NCBI GenBank assembly: GCA_032622095.1
Contig: CP136065.1
Location: 241,903,530-241,967,529, forward strand
Origin: Siphonodentalium dalli
Taxonomy: Eukaryota > Mollusca > Scaphopoda > Gadilida > Siphonodentaliidae
DNA: 64,000 nt
Reading direction: 5' to 3'
The notes beneath the pieces are model-generated. The model ran no database searches. It was not told where the DNA came from and saw only the letters and a program-made list of their open reading frames with translations. Positions 1 through 13,047 of the stretch are shown here, piece by piece (positions within the stretch are counted from its first letter, which is position 1; each line of letters opens with the position of its first letter). The translations under genes were made by a program, and so were the position numbers.

Positions 1-837
1 GATTTAGAAGGAAGAATAAGATACAGGTCTCGTGTGAATCTACGTGATTTGGAAGGAAGAATAAGATACAGGTCTCATGTGAATCTACGTGATTTGGAAG
101 GAAGAATAAGATACAGGTTTCATGTGAATCTACGTGATTTGGAAGGAAGAATAAGATACAGGTCTCATGTGAATCTACGTGATTTGGAAGGAAGAACAAG
201 ATACAGGTCTCGTGTGAATCTACGTGATTTGGAAGGAAGAATAAGATACAGGTCTCGTGTGAATCTACGTGATTTGGAAGGAAGAACAAGATACAGGTTT
301 CATGTGAATCTACGTGATTTGGAAGGAAGAATAAGATGCAGGTCTCATGTGAAACTACGTGATTTGGAAGGAAGAACAAGATACAGGTCTCGTGTGAATC
401 TACGTGATTTGGAAGGAAGAACAAGATACAGGTTTCATGTGAATCTACGTGATTTGGAAGGAAGAATAAGATGCAGGTCTCATGTGAATCTACGTGATTT
501 GGAAGGAAGAACAAGATACAGGTCTCGTGTGAATCTACGTGATTTGGAAGGAAGAATAAGATACAGGTCTCGTGTGAATCTACGTGATTTGGAAGGAAGA
601 ATAAGATACAGGTCTCATGTGAATCTACGTGATTTGGAAGGAAGAACAAGATACAGGTCTCGTGTGAATCTACGTGATTTGGAAGGAAGAATAAGATACA
701 GGTCTCGTGTGAATCTACGTGATTTGGAAGGAAGAATAAGATACAGGTCTCATGTGAATCTACGTGATTTGGAAGGAAGAATAAGATACAGGTCTCGTGT
801 GAATCTACGTGATTTGGAAGGAAGAATAAGATACAGG
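1..837. repeat. 45-bp minisatellite, about 18.6 copies, cut by the window edge
   Basis: Units start every 45 bp at 1, 46, 91 and so on to 811, and the last is partial. The period is a multiple of three, so one frame stays open and reads a 15-residue repeat with core NLRDLEGR. Variation is confined to a few transitions (ata/aca, tac/tgc, tct/ttt, cgt/cat) and one aat/aaa change. Almost all of these would alter the protein, which argues against purifying selection on a coding repeat. Units 7-9 and 10-12 share one variant pattern, and 12-14 and 15-17 share another, giving a 135-bp higher-order repeat. The array starts upstream of the window. A coding role is possible but not favoured. Confidence 0.95.
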
Positions 838-1504
838 GCGATGACGAGACACTCAGTATATATAATTATAGAGTTATCTATTGGAAGCTTTCCTGATATT
901 ACTCCGAAAAAAATGCTATTTTAAGAGGCATATCAATTTGTTACGGCTGATTTAAAATTTGCACACATGATTGTGTAGTAGTGAGACAAACTTTCCTTAT
1001 TTTTACCATTTTGGGAATAAACTAACAAGGGACCCGAACTTCTAAAAATATTGAATAAGGCTCATATCAGTATATATAGTGTGCTATATAAAGTCCGTAT
1101 ACGAGTGTATGATATGGGGCCTACATGTATATACTATTTATCAACATAATTATATTAATCCCCAGAACCGGACATGCATTTAACAAATAAAAGGATAATT
1201 ACAGACATCAAGCCCCCACCCCTCCCACAGGGGCTCCTTTAACGGGACTTTATGGAAGGATTTTTCTACCAAAATTAACTTCTGAAATTCCTTTGGTCGA
1301 CTTGGAAATGTGGTTCTGAATTATTCGTTGCTAGCACAACGTTGTGGTCGCAGATTTTAATTATTCTGTGTACATATAGCCCATTTTGCACGTACACATT
1401 GGAACGAAATCTCAAATAGTATTTTTTTTTTCGTTTAATGAGATTAAAGACATGAAATTGAAGTTATCCCTATTCTGAATTTCTGGTTAATTCTGCCGCC
1501 GATT
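838..1504. other. No gene or repeat recognised
   Basis: AT-rich unique-looking sequence between the minisatellite and the first MITE. No convincing exon, hairpin or tandem array was seen. Confidence 0.5.
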
Positions 1505-1946
1505 TTAAAGGTACTCAATCCGATTCGACGGTCCCCATATCATCAAATTCCAACAACAACAACTTTTTTTGAAATGCCGCTTCAGTTATCAGAATCGATT
1601 AATTGCCCAAAAATAATGCTAACCACAGGCAACTATATTATAAAATTGCCCAAAACCTGTTATTTATCAACGTTTTGTTCAACGAAATTTTGTCGGTTTT
1701 CAAATATCTGACACAAAAAAACCACTTGATTTTAGGTTATCGATCTTCATCCGCTATCTTGTCAGATAAGTTCTTCTCGTCGACAGTTTACTGGGCCACT
1801 AATAATTAAATAATATATTTCAAATATCGATATCTGATCACTACTAGCTTTGATGGGTGGGTTCCTCGACTCGAATCAAATATTGTTTACCCCGAAGCTA
1901 AGGAAATAGTAATTTGCGAGCGTTAATTCGGATTGAGTACCTTTAA
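1505..1946. mobile_element. TTAA-target MITE, family G, copy 1
   Basis: Flanked by TTAA at 1505-1508 and 1943-1946. The termini are inverted: AGGTACTCAATCCGAT on the left and its complement on the right. The body is a degenerate foldback with modules also seen at 4990-5465 and 45845-46282. It has no coding capacity. TTAA duplication is typical of piggyBac-like elements, so assignment there is an inference from the target site. Confidence 0.75.
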
Positions 1947-2342
1947 CCTTAAAATTGGATATATTTCACAGGTAAGTCTCACGGTGATCTGATCTGATTG
2001 TTCTTACTTACATATGCAGACGTTAATATACTCGTCACGCATATGGATTATACAGACTATGTATGAATTGAAGGCACTTTATAGTAACCAGCTCAGTATT
2101 TAATATGTTGTTGACATTGTAAATCGGTTACTCAGTGGTGCGTTTAAGCCTTCAGGCTATAAGCTAAATGCAGATCTATTTGTACAATATATACGGATGT
2201 CCGCATCGGTTTGCATTTTACACACAACTGCACCACTCCAGATGGTGGCGGAAACGTGTCAATGCATTATCACTAAACCAGAGATCTCTGCACTATACTC
2301 AAGGATTCAATAATCTCTATCCGCTCATGGATTTCGACGTCA

Positions 2343-2742
2343 TTAGCCCCTTTACCCAACAAACCGGCCAAAAACGGCCAAATAAAGCTGCAACAGTATA
2401 AATTATCTTGGGTCTGTCTCAATAAAACCATACAAATATGGATATCATTGGAACCGGCTCATTGACCACGTTGTGATGGTTACAGTTATGCCCTGTGCCA
2501 ATGCATTCACTTATATATGCGAGTCGACCATAGGTCGCCTCGCATATATAAGAGAATGCATTGGCCTAAAAAAATCTTTTTTTAACACTTTTTACCATTT
2601 TTTCTTACATTCTTTAACAATTTTATAATTTTTAATGTGTTAAGCCAATGCATTCTCTTATATATGCGAGGCGACCTATGGTCAACTCGCATATATAAGA
2701 GAATGCATTGGCACAGGGCCATTCTGTTGGGTAAAGGGTTAA
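2343..2742 (+). mobile_element. TTAA-target MITE, family A, copy 1
   Basis: About 400 bp. The left end is TTAG followed by CCCCTTTACCCAACA, and the right end is TGTTGGGTAAAGGGTTAA. The element has a unique left part (about 130 bp), then two long hairpins (about 2496-2564 and 2644-2713) separated by an A/T-rich spacer. The second hairpin is the reverse complement of the first. No ORF. The left target site has mutated from TTAA to TTAG. Confidence 0.85.
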
Positions 2743-3398
2743 GGAGGCGCTCCATTCGTGAATTTTCAAAAACTCTCAATTTCGAACCTTCAATTTGAAA
2801 GAAAAAAATCATTATTCTTCATAACCAATGTATGTCATAGTATTATACATAACAACACAAGCAGTCAGATCGATAATATAGCTGATCTGGTTTAAAAAAA
2901 TGTCAACATAAATTATATTTCCGATATTTTTTTCTGCATTAATTATTTTTTAATTTTAATCATGCATTTTTTTATTTTAAACTCATGCAAACATACCGTG
3001 TACCGATATATTTCTTGCTCCAAAGTGGGACTAATTTAAATTTCACTAAAACCCATATCTTGTTCATATTCTTGTTCAAGATATCCCTGCTTTTTATTAT
3101 ATGAGAAGCACCCCACGTGTGGGTTAAAATAAATATAAAACCAAAGTTAATTTGTAAAAATTATTATATATATAAGGTAAGTTGTTGTTGTTTGTTTTTT
3201 TTTAAAGTTGTAATTTAAGAGATTCTGATTCGGCGATTAAAATATTTGGTAGGTATACCATTGAGAGTTATGGACTGCTGTATTATATTGGCACATTTAG
3301 TATGCAGTGCTGGTGACTGCATGGTGTCTTAATTACTTCCCATCCAGTTCCAGTTCATAGTCATATTTTGAGCAGATGTATTGAGCAGATGTAGTTTC
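2743..3398. other. No gene recognised
   Basis: AT-rich sequence with no supported exon, TIR pair or tandem repeat. Confidence 0.5.
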
Positions 3399-3512
3399 TT
3401 GCTGATTACGCCAGGTGATGTATAATGGTGTGGTCCTTGCTGATTACGCCAGGTGGAGTATAGTGTTGTGGTCCTTGCTGATTACGCCAGGTGATGTATA
3501 GTGTTGTGGTCC
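3399..3512. repeat. 38-bp tandem repeat, three copies
   Basis: Units start at 3399, 3437 and 3475, each beginning TTGCTGATTACGCCAGGTG and ending GTGGTCC. The copies differ at a few positions. Confidence 0.9.
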
Positions 3513-4084
3513 TTGTTTAAAGGAAGTTTCTACACTATATTACATGCTGTGTGAGTACAGCCCTTTGCTCTAGGCTCAGAGTGTTGGGGAGGAGCGGTTC
3601 AACATTCCTCATAAATTTATTTCTTTGTGTGGTGTATGATGGACATTTAGCCATGAAATGTGATCTATCTTCAGTTTGACATTAGCTGGCATAATGTTGT
3701 TTGTTAAAGTATGCCTATATTTACACATATTTGCATGATTGTAATAAGGTAAGTAAAGTATCAGTATGATCACACTTTGACCACCGTGACGTACTGTCTT
3801 TCTTGGTCCCATAGGAGAATGTTCGGAGGCTTCTCATGCGAGATGTGGTTTGCTTGCAGAGTCATCTTGTAATTTATCATATTTAATGTGGTTCTGTTGT
3901 TTACTTTACATGACTTGTGCTATAGTATAGATGTACCGGTATACTTGCCTTTTGAATATGGCTTTGTATTCCTCTTACTTTGATTTGTCACTATTAGTAT
4001 ACATTGACTGATAACAGTGCTATCATATATAGTGGGTCAGGTGTAGTTCATATTAAAACACTTCTGTACCCTTCGGCATTTTTT

Positions 4085-4196
4085 GTGAGAGTGACCCCGT
4101 CAGGATTATAGTGCGTATTAAGTACAGTGTTTTGCGGCCTGTTGTCTAATGCGAGCTGCAGTATCGGGGTTATTATGGCTGAAGGGGTCACTCTCA
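4085..4196. repeat. Inverted repeat pair (TGAGAGTGACCCC)
   Basis: TGAGAGTGACCCC at 4085-4097 is matched by its complement at 4184-4196, and the flanks also pair in part (a terminal GTACCCTTC-like motif against GAAGAGTACA). This looks like a small TIR element or foldback. A degenerate third copy of the end lies near 4513. No target duplication was identified. Confidence 0.5.
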
Positions 4197-4420
4197 CTAA
4201 AAAAAGTGCTGAAGAGTACACATGGTTTGCAAATGTGCTGAATGGTACACAGGGTTTCTGATCGCGCCATTAACACCGTTACTTAAACTGTGTTTCTGGA
4301 AGTCTGGCGCCCATTAGCGGTTTGTTTTCAGTTCATTTTAATGTTCATTCGAACGCAAACAATGATTATCTAACAGAAGTGATGGCAGATACGAAAACTA
4401 AACGTCATTTGGAACGAGAT

Positions 4421-4507
4421 TTCAAAACCTGTGTACCCTTCAGCACATTTTCAAAACCTGTGTACACATCAGCACATTTTCAAAACCTGTGTACCCATCA
4501 GCACCTT
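4421..4507. repeat. 29-bp tandem repeat, three copies
   Basis: Units start at 4421, 4450 and 4479, each with the core TTCAAAACCTGTGTAC followed by a CAGCAC motif. They adjoin the inverted repeat at 4085-4196 and share its CCCTTCAGCAC motif. Confidence 0.85.
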
Positions 4508-4989
4508 TTTTGGTGAGAGACCCCTTCAGCGTTATGCTGGCTGTTCCTCTCTACTCCTTGGTGCTTTGCTGATTTTGTTAGGACCACCTTTGAATCAACA
4601 AGTCTAAGTTTTTGGCGTGTTCTTATTTGATGTTGTTTTTAATGTATCAATTTATTCACCATGTAATTATATAGTGAAATGAAGGAGAAACTCGGAACAC
4701 CTATATTAGATGGAAAATATGCTCAGATCTTACGTCACCTTCATTTCAATACACAAGATTTAGTTGATTGATACATGTTGCGAATATCTTTGAAAATCCT
4801 ACCGTTTATGCCATTTCGTAAAAGTTTTACCCATAGGCCCTGTCTCCAAACAGTAGCAAAGCTTTTTTGAAATATATAAATGAGCAATAAAGTTTTCTCC
4901 CATTCCGCAAATATATTTCTGTCAAACTGTCTAAAATAAAGATGTTGTCTAATGTGGATCTACCTTTCCGAAAACCGGATTGATTATCT
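4508..4989. other. No gene recognised
   Basis: Apart from the degenerate repeat end near 4513, nothing in this stretch can be assigned. Confidence 0.45.
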
Positions 4990-5465
4990 TTAAAGGTACT
5001 CAATCCGATCAGAGGGTACTATATTACTATTTGTTTGGCTTTGTGGGTAAAAATATTTGATTCGAGTCGAGGAACCCACCCATCAAAGCTCAGAGTGATT
5101 AGATATCGATTTTTGAAATCTATTAATTTTCGGAGATCTGTCCCACAAGTTAGCAGAACCACGTGATAAAAACGGAAAAATTGCGTGCGTAAGATGAATA
5201 ACTCTAAAATCAAGTGCTTACTATTAACAATAATAACCACTTGATTTTAGAGTTATCCATCTTACACCCGCAATTTGTCCGTTTTGATCACGTGGTTCTG
5301 CTAACTTGTGGGACAGATCTCCGAAAATTAATAGATTTCAACAATTGATATCTAATCACTCTGAGCTTTGATGGGTGGGTTCCTCGACCCGAATCAAATA
5401 TTTTTTACCCCCAAAGCCAAAGAAATAGTAATATAGGACCATCTGATCGGATTTAGTACCTTTAA
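4990..5465. mobile_element. TTAA-target foldback MITE, family G, copy 2
   Basis: TTAA flanks lie at 4990-4993 and 5462-5465, with termini AGGTACTCAATCCGAT and a slightly diverged complement. The whole element is almost one palindrome with arms of about 235 bp meeting near 5230. Both arms carry the block GATTCGAGTCGAGGAACCC. It is the best preserved G copy and has no coding capacity. Confidence 0.85.
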
Positions 5466-7559
5466 GTATGTGGTTTTCTTCAACGTAACTACTAAGTCTG
5501 TTGTTGATAATACCAGTAAATAACTTACCGACGCAACTCAGTACTGTTTAGAAGATGAATGCAACCAGGAATGGTATTTTTGCAAAGATCTGGCCAACTC
5601 TTCATTGCTGTAACTAACCGTCCCAATGTACACCAAGCTACATGTCCCACTCTACCCCAACATGGTTAAGCAGCTGTTGAGTCAATAGTTAGGGAGCCCG
5701 CATATGTTCTATTTACACTTTTGCGTACAAAAGGTTTGACCCCCTAAAGTTGGTACCAATAATGGAACATTCTGAAAAACCGATTTCTTAAGTTGAGCAT
5801 TCCTGGGGTTTAGGGGCTGCTGAACCCCAAAAAGTGCCAAAAATCACTTCTATTTACACTTCCGCGTACATCGATGAATTTTGGTTTGATGATACTCCTA
5901 AGTGTACTGATTAAGAAAACCCAACTTAAGAAATGGATTTTCCTGGGGTTTTCAGATAAGAAAGGGGGTCCCATGCTGAACCCCAAAACGTGATTTTTCA
6001 CTTGTTTTTACACTTTCTCGTACATCCATAATTTTTGGTCTCAAAGTACTTTGATATATACTAATTATAAAAACACAAATTAAGAAGCAACTTTTCCTGG
6101 GGTTTTAAGATAAGAAGGGGGTCATCGGGTCACCCCTCAAAACGTAAAAAATCACTTTTATTCACATGATTGCATTCGTCCAACATGTGTGTATGTGCGT
6201 ACACCCCTGGAACGTTGCACTATTACAACCAATACATCCCTAAATCGATACGATCAACTTAAGAAATATATATTCATGTCGTTTTCTGATAAGAACGAGA
6301 CTTGTTACCCCCCCCCCCCCCCCCCCCACAACACGATCCATTTTCTAGAACTATAAGTGAGCCAGTTTTATGAAAATTATAGCGGGGAAATCTAGTAAAA
6401 TGTATACAAATGGATATATTTTCGTGAAGCTAAGACATAATGACACTTTTTTGGGCCAAAATTGAAACTCACCATCCAAGATGGCCGCCAAAATGGCCGC
6501 CGGAAGTTGAAAATATGACATTTTTTCACAAATATCTTCTAGATCAATTCATGCCGTTTGGAACAGGTTGAGTAATGCAACTTTATTTTGTATATTAAAC
6601 TGATCATTGGAGCAATTAAATATGCATTTATTGGGGTCCTAACCCCTTCCGATCCCTCAAAAATTTGATTGTACAGAATGCGGTATAAAATTTCACACAC
6701 AAAAATCACAATTGGGATTCTAGTCATATTTCAACAAGAAATGTACAGAACTTTGTAATGTGAGTGAGGCATATCATTGCCTATGCATATTCCAAATCAT
6801 TGGAACCAAAATTCTTACTTTGGCTCAAAATGGCTGCCAATATGGCCGCCAAAATATGGAAAATGGTGAATATTATACCAGCGTGTACTGCAATCGCTTA
6901 CAAGTTGTGTTGATGTATAAAATTGGCCATTCTGCATTCTATACATTGAATACTAACATGTCTGATGCACCATGGTTAATTGTTACTATTTTCACCACTG
7001 ACATCGTCAAAAATATTGGACTTTTCTCTAAAAAACTTGACATAAATATTGGCAAAAATTCAGTTTTCAGGTTTGGACCATTTTTTCAGGTAAATATAAC
7101 TATCTTTGGATTGAAAGGTGTTTATTGTTTTGGTCTATCTTAAATGTGTCACACTACGGTGTTTATAGACCAAATTGCTCAAGATGGCTTCCAAAATGGC
7201 AACCAAATTTGTAAAATGCTATTTTTTTACATATATCCCGAACATTCTCTGCATTATCCGAAAAGGTAGCAAATTGTGACTCACTTGGTTATTATACGTG
7301 TTAGTTAATTAACTGACAACTACATGTTCTATTCCCAGTTGTCCCAGCTCCGTATGGGGCATGACAAATTCATTTTAATGTATGTAATTTTGCCGAGAAC
7401 CTCTTTTGTGATTTTGGCCATATTTATTGAAAGGAAATGGGCAGAACTTTGAGACAGAACTGAGATGGACCATAATCTTTGGCTATTCTGGTCCATTATG
7501 ATAAAAAAAAATGTCTACAAGATACAGTGTGGATGCCAAGATCGTAGCCAGGGAGTTAC

Positions 7560-9051
7560 TCTGTGATCATATGTGAGGTGAATAGGTATACAGGGAGTTA
7601 TTGTATGTCATGACTGATGTGAGTAGGTATACAATGAGTGACTATATGGTTATAAGTGGGTTGTCCATGGTAAGATGCATCTATGTATACAGGGAGAGGT
7701 CATGGTCAGGTGTGAGGTGAATCGGTATGCATGGAGTGACTGTATGGTGTATGATTGTGTATATCCAGTACGGGTGCATCCGGTGTGCCTGTATGGTCAT
7801 TGGTGTGGTGTATGGATGTAGCTACATGGTCATCTATGTGTTGATTATGTATATATGGAGTGACTGTAAGGTCATGGGTGGGATGTACATGTGTTGTCTG
7901 TATGATCATGGATGGGGTGTGTGGATAAGTAGGTAGTGATTTTATGGTTACGGGTAATGTGTATAGGTATACATGGAATGACTGTACGGTCATGATTGAA
8001 TATGAATACCTGGAGTAAGCTGGGTGGTACATAGGGAGTGTCCTTGTGGTAACGGGTGAGATGTATATTATATATATCGTGGATGTATTACCATTGGTGG
8101 GTGTATAGGGCTTAGCTGTATTATCATGGATGGCGTGTATGATTATACAGTGAATTGCTGAATTGTCATGTGTGAGGTGTATATGAAAGGATGGATTGTT
8201 TGAGTGGTCGTATGTGCGGGTCTTTTTGTATATCTGGAAGGGCTGAATGGCCATTAGTGAGGGTTACATGTATACCTGGAGTGAATCTATGGTCTAGGGT
8301 GGGCTGCATATGTATATCGAGTGGTTATATGACTATGTGTGTCGAATAGGTATGCAGGTAGTAAATGTATGGTTAATGGTGAGATGAGTACATGTAGGTA
8401 TACAAGTAGTGACTGTATGATCATAAATGTAATGAACATCTATACAGGGGGTGACAGGCGTATGAGTATACATGTACCTGGTGTTCCTGTTTGGTGACTG
8501 GTGTCGGTATCGTCATGTGTAGGTTATACCAGTACACACACGTGTTGCTTTATTGTCATGGGCGAGGGATATGTGTATATAGCGAGTGGCTATATGGCCA
8601 TGGATGAGGTGCATATGCATACATGGAGTGACTATACTGACTGGGGTGTATTAGTATATATTGAGTGGCTATTCGGCTATGGTGTGACACATAGGGATAC
8701 AGGGATTGCCATGGCCAATGTTGGGGTGAATATGAATACAAGGATTGACCATGATCGTGTATGAATGTTTTGAATAGGTACACACGGGGTGACTATATGG
8801 CCATAGGTCAGGTGAAGGAGTATACCAGGTAACATGTGTGAGGGTATGTGTATGAAGCGAGTGGCTATATGGCCATTGGTGATGTGCATATGTATACCGG
8901 AATGACTTTATTGTCATTGTTGTGGTGTTGATGTATATATTGATTGTCCATTTGACCATGCGTTTGGAGAATAGGTATGCAGGGGATGACCGTATGGCCA
9001 ATGGTGAGATGAATGGGTATACATGGAGTGACTATATGGTTATGGGTCATG
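7560..9051 (+). repeat. Degenerate 42-bp tandem array in the left inner arm of F1
   Basis: A TATGGTCATGGGTG-like motif followed by a GTATACATGGAGTGACT-like motif recurs roughly every 42 bp. The array continues at 10168-10302 beyond the nested element, and in inverse orientation at 10387-11010. Long open frames across it are by-products of the low-complexity repeat. Confidence 0.75.
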
Positions 9052-9063
9052 TTTAGGAGGATA

Positions 9064-10155
9064 TGCGGCTTATACGGACCCTGGCTCTTACGGACCCTGG
9101 CTCTTACGGACCCTGGCTTTTACGGACCACCGGCTGATACGGACCCTGGCTTATACGGACCCCGGCTCATACGGACCTCAATTAAAATATGCAATTTTCA
9201 AACTTATATTTATGAATTTAATATATAATTATGATTGTCTTTTTACACATATATCTGTATTAATTGAGAATTTCGGTGATTTTTTTGGTGATTTTCAAAC
9301 TTATATTTATGAATATAGCTGATTTTTTCAGTGATTTTCAAACTTATATTTATGAATTTAATATATAATTATGATTGTCATTTCACACATATATCTGTAT
9401 TAATTGAGAATTTGTTGTGATTTTCAAACTTATATTTATGAATTTAACCGATTTTTTCAAACTTATATTTATGAATTTAATATATAATTATGATTGTATT
9501 TTCACACATATATCTGTATTAATTGAGAATTGCGGTGATGTTCTGGCTTGAAAAAGCATTTATTGAATCGCGTTAATTAATCTCTTCATCGTTGTGTAAA
9601 CAGGCGCGTTTGATCCCTTTATGTCGTTGTATAAACAGACACGCGGTGATAAATGGTCAGTGAATGGTGATCAGTATGAATCCACTGAGTTTGATTTGTT
9701 ATGAAAACATGTTAGTAAAAACACAACTGGTATATATTCAACTGATTTATTTTTGACTGGCATAATTCCACAATGACTGCATTGAACCTGAATGTTCTAC
9801 TTGAGAGCACAACAGCTACTACTCGTCGATGAGGATAACTGCCAGCAAACTACTGACAGAAGACGCCAAGCTGTACGCCCCAATTTAGATAATGTTCGTC
9901 TGATGTAACGTTGTTCCATTTTTGTTATCATCAGATTTTTTGTTATCTCAGTATGTACGTTGTCAGTATTTAGATTTTATTTAAATAAACACAAAAAATT
10001 AAATTGTATATTTTAATTGAGGTCCGTATGAGCCAGGGTCCGTATAAGCCGATGGTCCGTATAAGCCAGGGTCCGTATCAGCCGGTGGTCCGTAAAAGCC
10101 AGGGTCCGTATCAGCCAGGGTCCGTAAGAGCCAGGGTCCGTATCAGCCGGCATTC
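9064..10155. mobile_element. TIR element nested in F1, termini built of 16-bp tandem repeats
   Basis: The left end (9064-9180) is a row of about seven 16-bp units of the form CTCTTACGGACCCTGG. The right end (about 10018-10155) is the same array in inverse orientation, joined to a matching AATTGAGGTCCGTATGAG block. Behind the left end lie four or five partly overlapping copies of an AT-rich unit with the core TCAAACTTATATTTATGAA (9195-9540). TTTAGGAGGATA at 9052-9063 and TTTAGGAGTATA at 10156-10167 flank the element and may be a 12-bp target duplication with one mismatch. No ORF of note. Superfamily unknown. Confidence 0.7.
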
Positions 10156-10302
10156 TTTAGGAGTATACCCGGTGTGCCTGCATTGTGACGCGTGGCTGTA
10201 TGGTCATCAGTGGTCATGGGCCAGGTGTACATGTATACAGTGGGTAACTATATTGCTATGTCTGTGGTGTTTATGTATATATGTAATGACTGTGTGATAA
10301 TG

Positions 10303-10386
10303 GGTGGCTATCGCTTTCCACGATATGACATGACCTCTCTATTGATTAACATATCCTTGAGTTATTGTGGAAAGCGATAGCCACCC
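10303..10386. repeat. Central hairpin of F1
   Basis: GGTGGCTATCGCTTTCCAC and its complement enclose an asymmetric loop of about 45 bp. The same hairpin lies at the centre of F2 (23322-23403) with the loop reading the other way. The loop is the only clearly asymmetric part of the core, so it defines element orientation. Confidence 0.85.
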
Positions 10387-11010
10387 AATGTACACATGTA
10401 CAACCCACCCATTACCACAGTCACTCCATATGTACATAAACACCACACAAATGACAACATAGTCACCCACTTTATACACGTACATGTACTAGTACACCTG
10501 ATCATACAGCCATACTTGGTTATACCCGTACATACCACAAATGACGACACAGCCACGAGTCATGAACACCAGGTATACACCTACACCCGACCATATAGTC
10601 ACTCTATGTATACATATTCACTACATTCACGATCATACAGTCACTCATTGTATACATATTCACATCAACATGGACCATACAGCCACTACATGTATACCTA
10701 TTCGCCAAACCCATGATCATGGAGTCAATCCAGGTATACATATGCACATCACCAATGGTGAGCCCTTCCAGATATACCAATATCCGCACATATGACCACT
10801 CATAAGTTCCATACGTGCCATACTCATACACGCCATCCATGATAATAAATCTAATCCCCATACACCACCAATGATAACACATCCACAACATATATAAATA
10901 TACGTCCCACCGTTACCAACAGGGCACTCCCTATATACCCACACATCATTCATGACCATAGAATAACTCCATGTATACCTATTATCCTCATCTATGATCA
11001 TAACTCCCTG
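10387..11010 (-). repeat. Right inner arm of F1, inverse 42-bp array
   Basis: Complement of the left inner array, with CCATGTATACCTAT-like and CATGACCATA-like motifs. It corresponds to 22680-23320 in F2. Confidence 0.75.
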
Positions 11011-12447
11011 GCTACCATCTTGGCTTCCACCCTGTATCCAGTTGATAAATTGTTATCATAATGGGCCAGAATACCCACATATCATGGTTCATCTCAGTTC
11101 AGTCTCAAAGTTCTGCCCATTTCCTTTCAATGATATGGTTCTCCGCAAAATTCCATTCTGCAACTTTAAAATGAATTGGTCATGCCCCATACGGAACTGG
11201 GACAAACATAATAGAACGTAGTTGTCAGTTAATTACATTGTAACTAACACGTACAATAACCAAGTGAGTCACAATTTGCCACCTTTTTTTCGAATAACGC
11301 AGAGAATAATGTTCGGGATATGTTAACTTTTTACAAATTTGGTTGCCATTTTGGAAGCCATCTTGAGCAATTTAGTCTATAAACACCGTAGTGTGACACA
11401 TTTAAGATAGACCAAAACAATAAACACCTTTCAATCCAAAGATAGTTACATTTTACTTGAACAAATGGTCGAACCATGAAAAGTGAATTCTTGCCGATAT
11501 TTGTGTCCAATATTTCTGGTAAATGTCAATGGTGACAATAGTAAAAATGATCCATGGTACATCAGACATGTTAGTATGCAATGTATAGAAAAGAGATTAG
11601 CCAATTGTGTATATCAACCACAACTTGTAAGCGATTGCAGGACACCCTGGGGCAATATTTACCATTTTCCATATTTTAGCGGCCATTTTCGCAGCCATTT
11701 TGAGCCAAGGTAAGATTTATGGTTCCAGAGATTTGGAATATTCACAGGTAATGATATGCCTCACTTACATTACAATGTTCTTTTCATTTCTTGTTGAAAT
11801 ATGACTAGAATCCCAATTGTGATTTTTTGTAAAATTTTGTACTGCGTTCTGTAAAATCGAATTTTAGAGGGATTGGAAGGGGTTAGGACCCCAATAAATG
11901 CATATTTAATTGCTCCAATGATCAGTTAATATAAAAAACACAAAATAAATTTGCATTACTCAACCAGTTCCAAACAGCATGAATTGATCTAGAAGATATT
12001 TGTGAAAAAATGTCATATTTTCAACTTTCGGCGGCCATTTTGGCGGCCATCTTGGATTGTGAGTTTCAATTTTGGCCCAAAAAAGTGTCATTATGTCTTA
12101 GCTTCACGAAAATATATACATTTGTGTACATTTTACTAGATTTTCGCGCTATAATTTTCATAAAACTGGCTCACTTACAGTTCTAGAAAAATGGATCGTG
12201 TTGTGGTTGGGGGGGGGGGGGGGGTAACAAGTCTCGTTCTTATCAGAAAACAACATGAATATATATTTCTTAAGTTGATCGTATCGATTTAGGGATGTAT
12301 TGGTTGTAATAGTGCAACGTTCCAGTGTGTACGCACATACACACACGTTGGACGAATGCAATCATGTAAATAAAAGTGATTTTTTACGTTTTGATGGGTG
12401 ACCCGATGACCCCCTTCTTATCTTAAAACCCCAGGAAAAGTTGCTTC

Positions 12448-13047
12448 TTAAAGGGGTACTGTACCCAAGATGTTGTTGTTGGTTTCTATAATCCCCGAGT
12501 CGGAGAATAAGGTAACAACTTTTCCATTTTTTGTAAGTCTGTTGAGTACGAAGTATTGTTACGGATGGCAAATTTACCGGAATGCAAAAATACAAATTGT
12601 CGTTGTCGAGTAATTTTTGTACAGTTTTCAACCAAATGAATCAAATAAACATTATATTATATGCTTAGCAGTCCCATATACTCATTTAAGTTAGTGTATG
12701 GTCACTAGTCAATGAGTGGCTTGGGTTTTCTCCCCGTATAAGCATAATGTTTCAAACGATCGTGTGTGCAATTGTTTTATTAATCCAGTATCCCTCAATT
12801 ATAATTTGATTACGTTTTGTACACGGAAATTCCAATTTTAAGAGACGCCATTTTATGGCTGGAGCCATAAAATCAATTTATATTAAATTATTAACTTTTA
12901 AATTATTAAATTTTAAGATAGCCTATTAACCTGAGCGTTTACAGAATACATCTTCGACTCAAATTACTTATATGTCTATATAGTATCGATTATAGATCGT
13001 TGTTATCACCGGGAATTTATTGAAAATGGCGTACAGTACCCCTTTAA
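12448..13047. mobile_element. TTAA-target MITE, family H, copy 1, nested in F1
   Basis: TTAA at 12448-12451 and 13044-13047 flank a 600-bp insert whose ends are AGGGGTACTGTAC and its complement GTACAGTACCCCT. The same place in F2 (TTAA at 24742-24745) has no insert and reads straight through, so F2 gives the empty site and proves precise TTAA insertion. No coding capacity. Confidence 0.92.

Noticed and set aside
34-924. 296-codon open frame across the minisatellite
   Set aside because: It follows from a 45-bp repeat lacking stops. Variants are nearly all amino-acid changing, and no ATG or splice signals support it.
2496-2564. Hairpin read as a rho-independent terminator or single microRNA gene
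   Set aside because: It is part of a repeated MITE present many times. A small-RNA product is possible but cannot be claimed from sequence.
9064-9180. CRISPR-like regularly spaced repeats
   Set aside because: Units are contiguous without spacers, in a eukaryotic intergenic setting, and mirrored at 10018-10155 as transposon ends.
7706-11001. Several 60-180-codon open frames on both strands (for example 7706-8254 minus)
   Set aside because: All lie in the degenerate 42-bp array of foldback F1, so the His/Thr/Ile or Tyr/Met-rich peptides are by-products of repeat composition.
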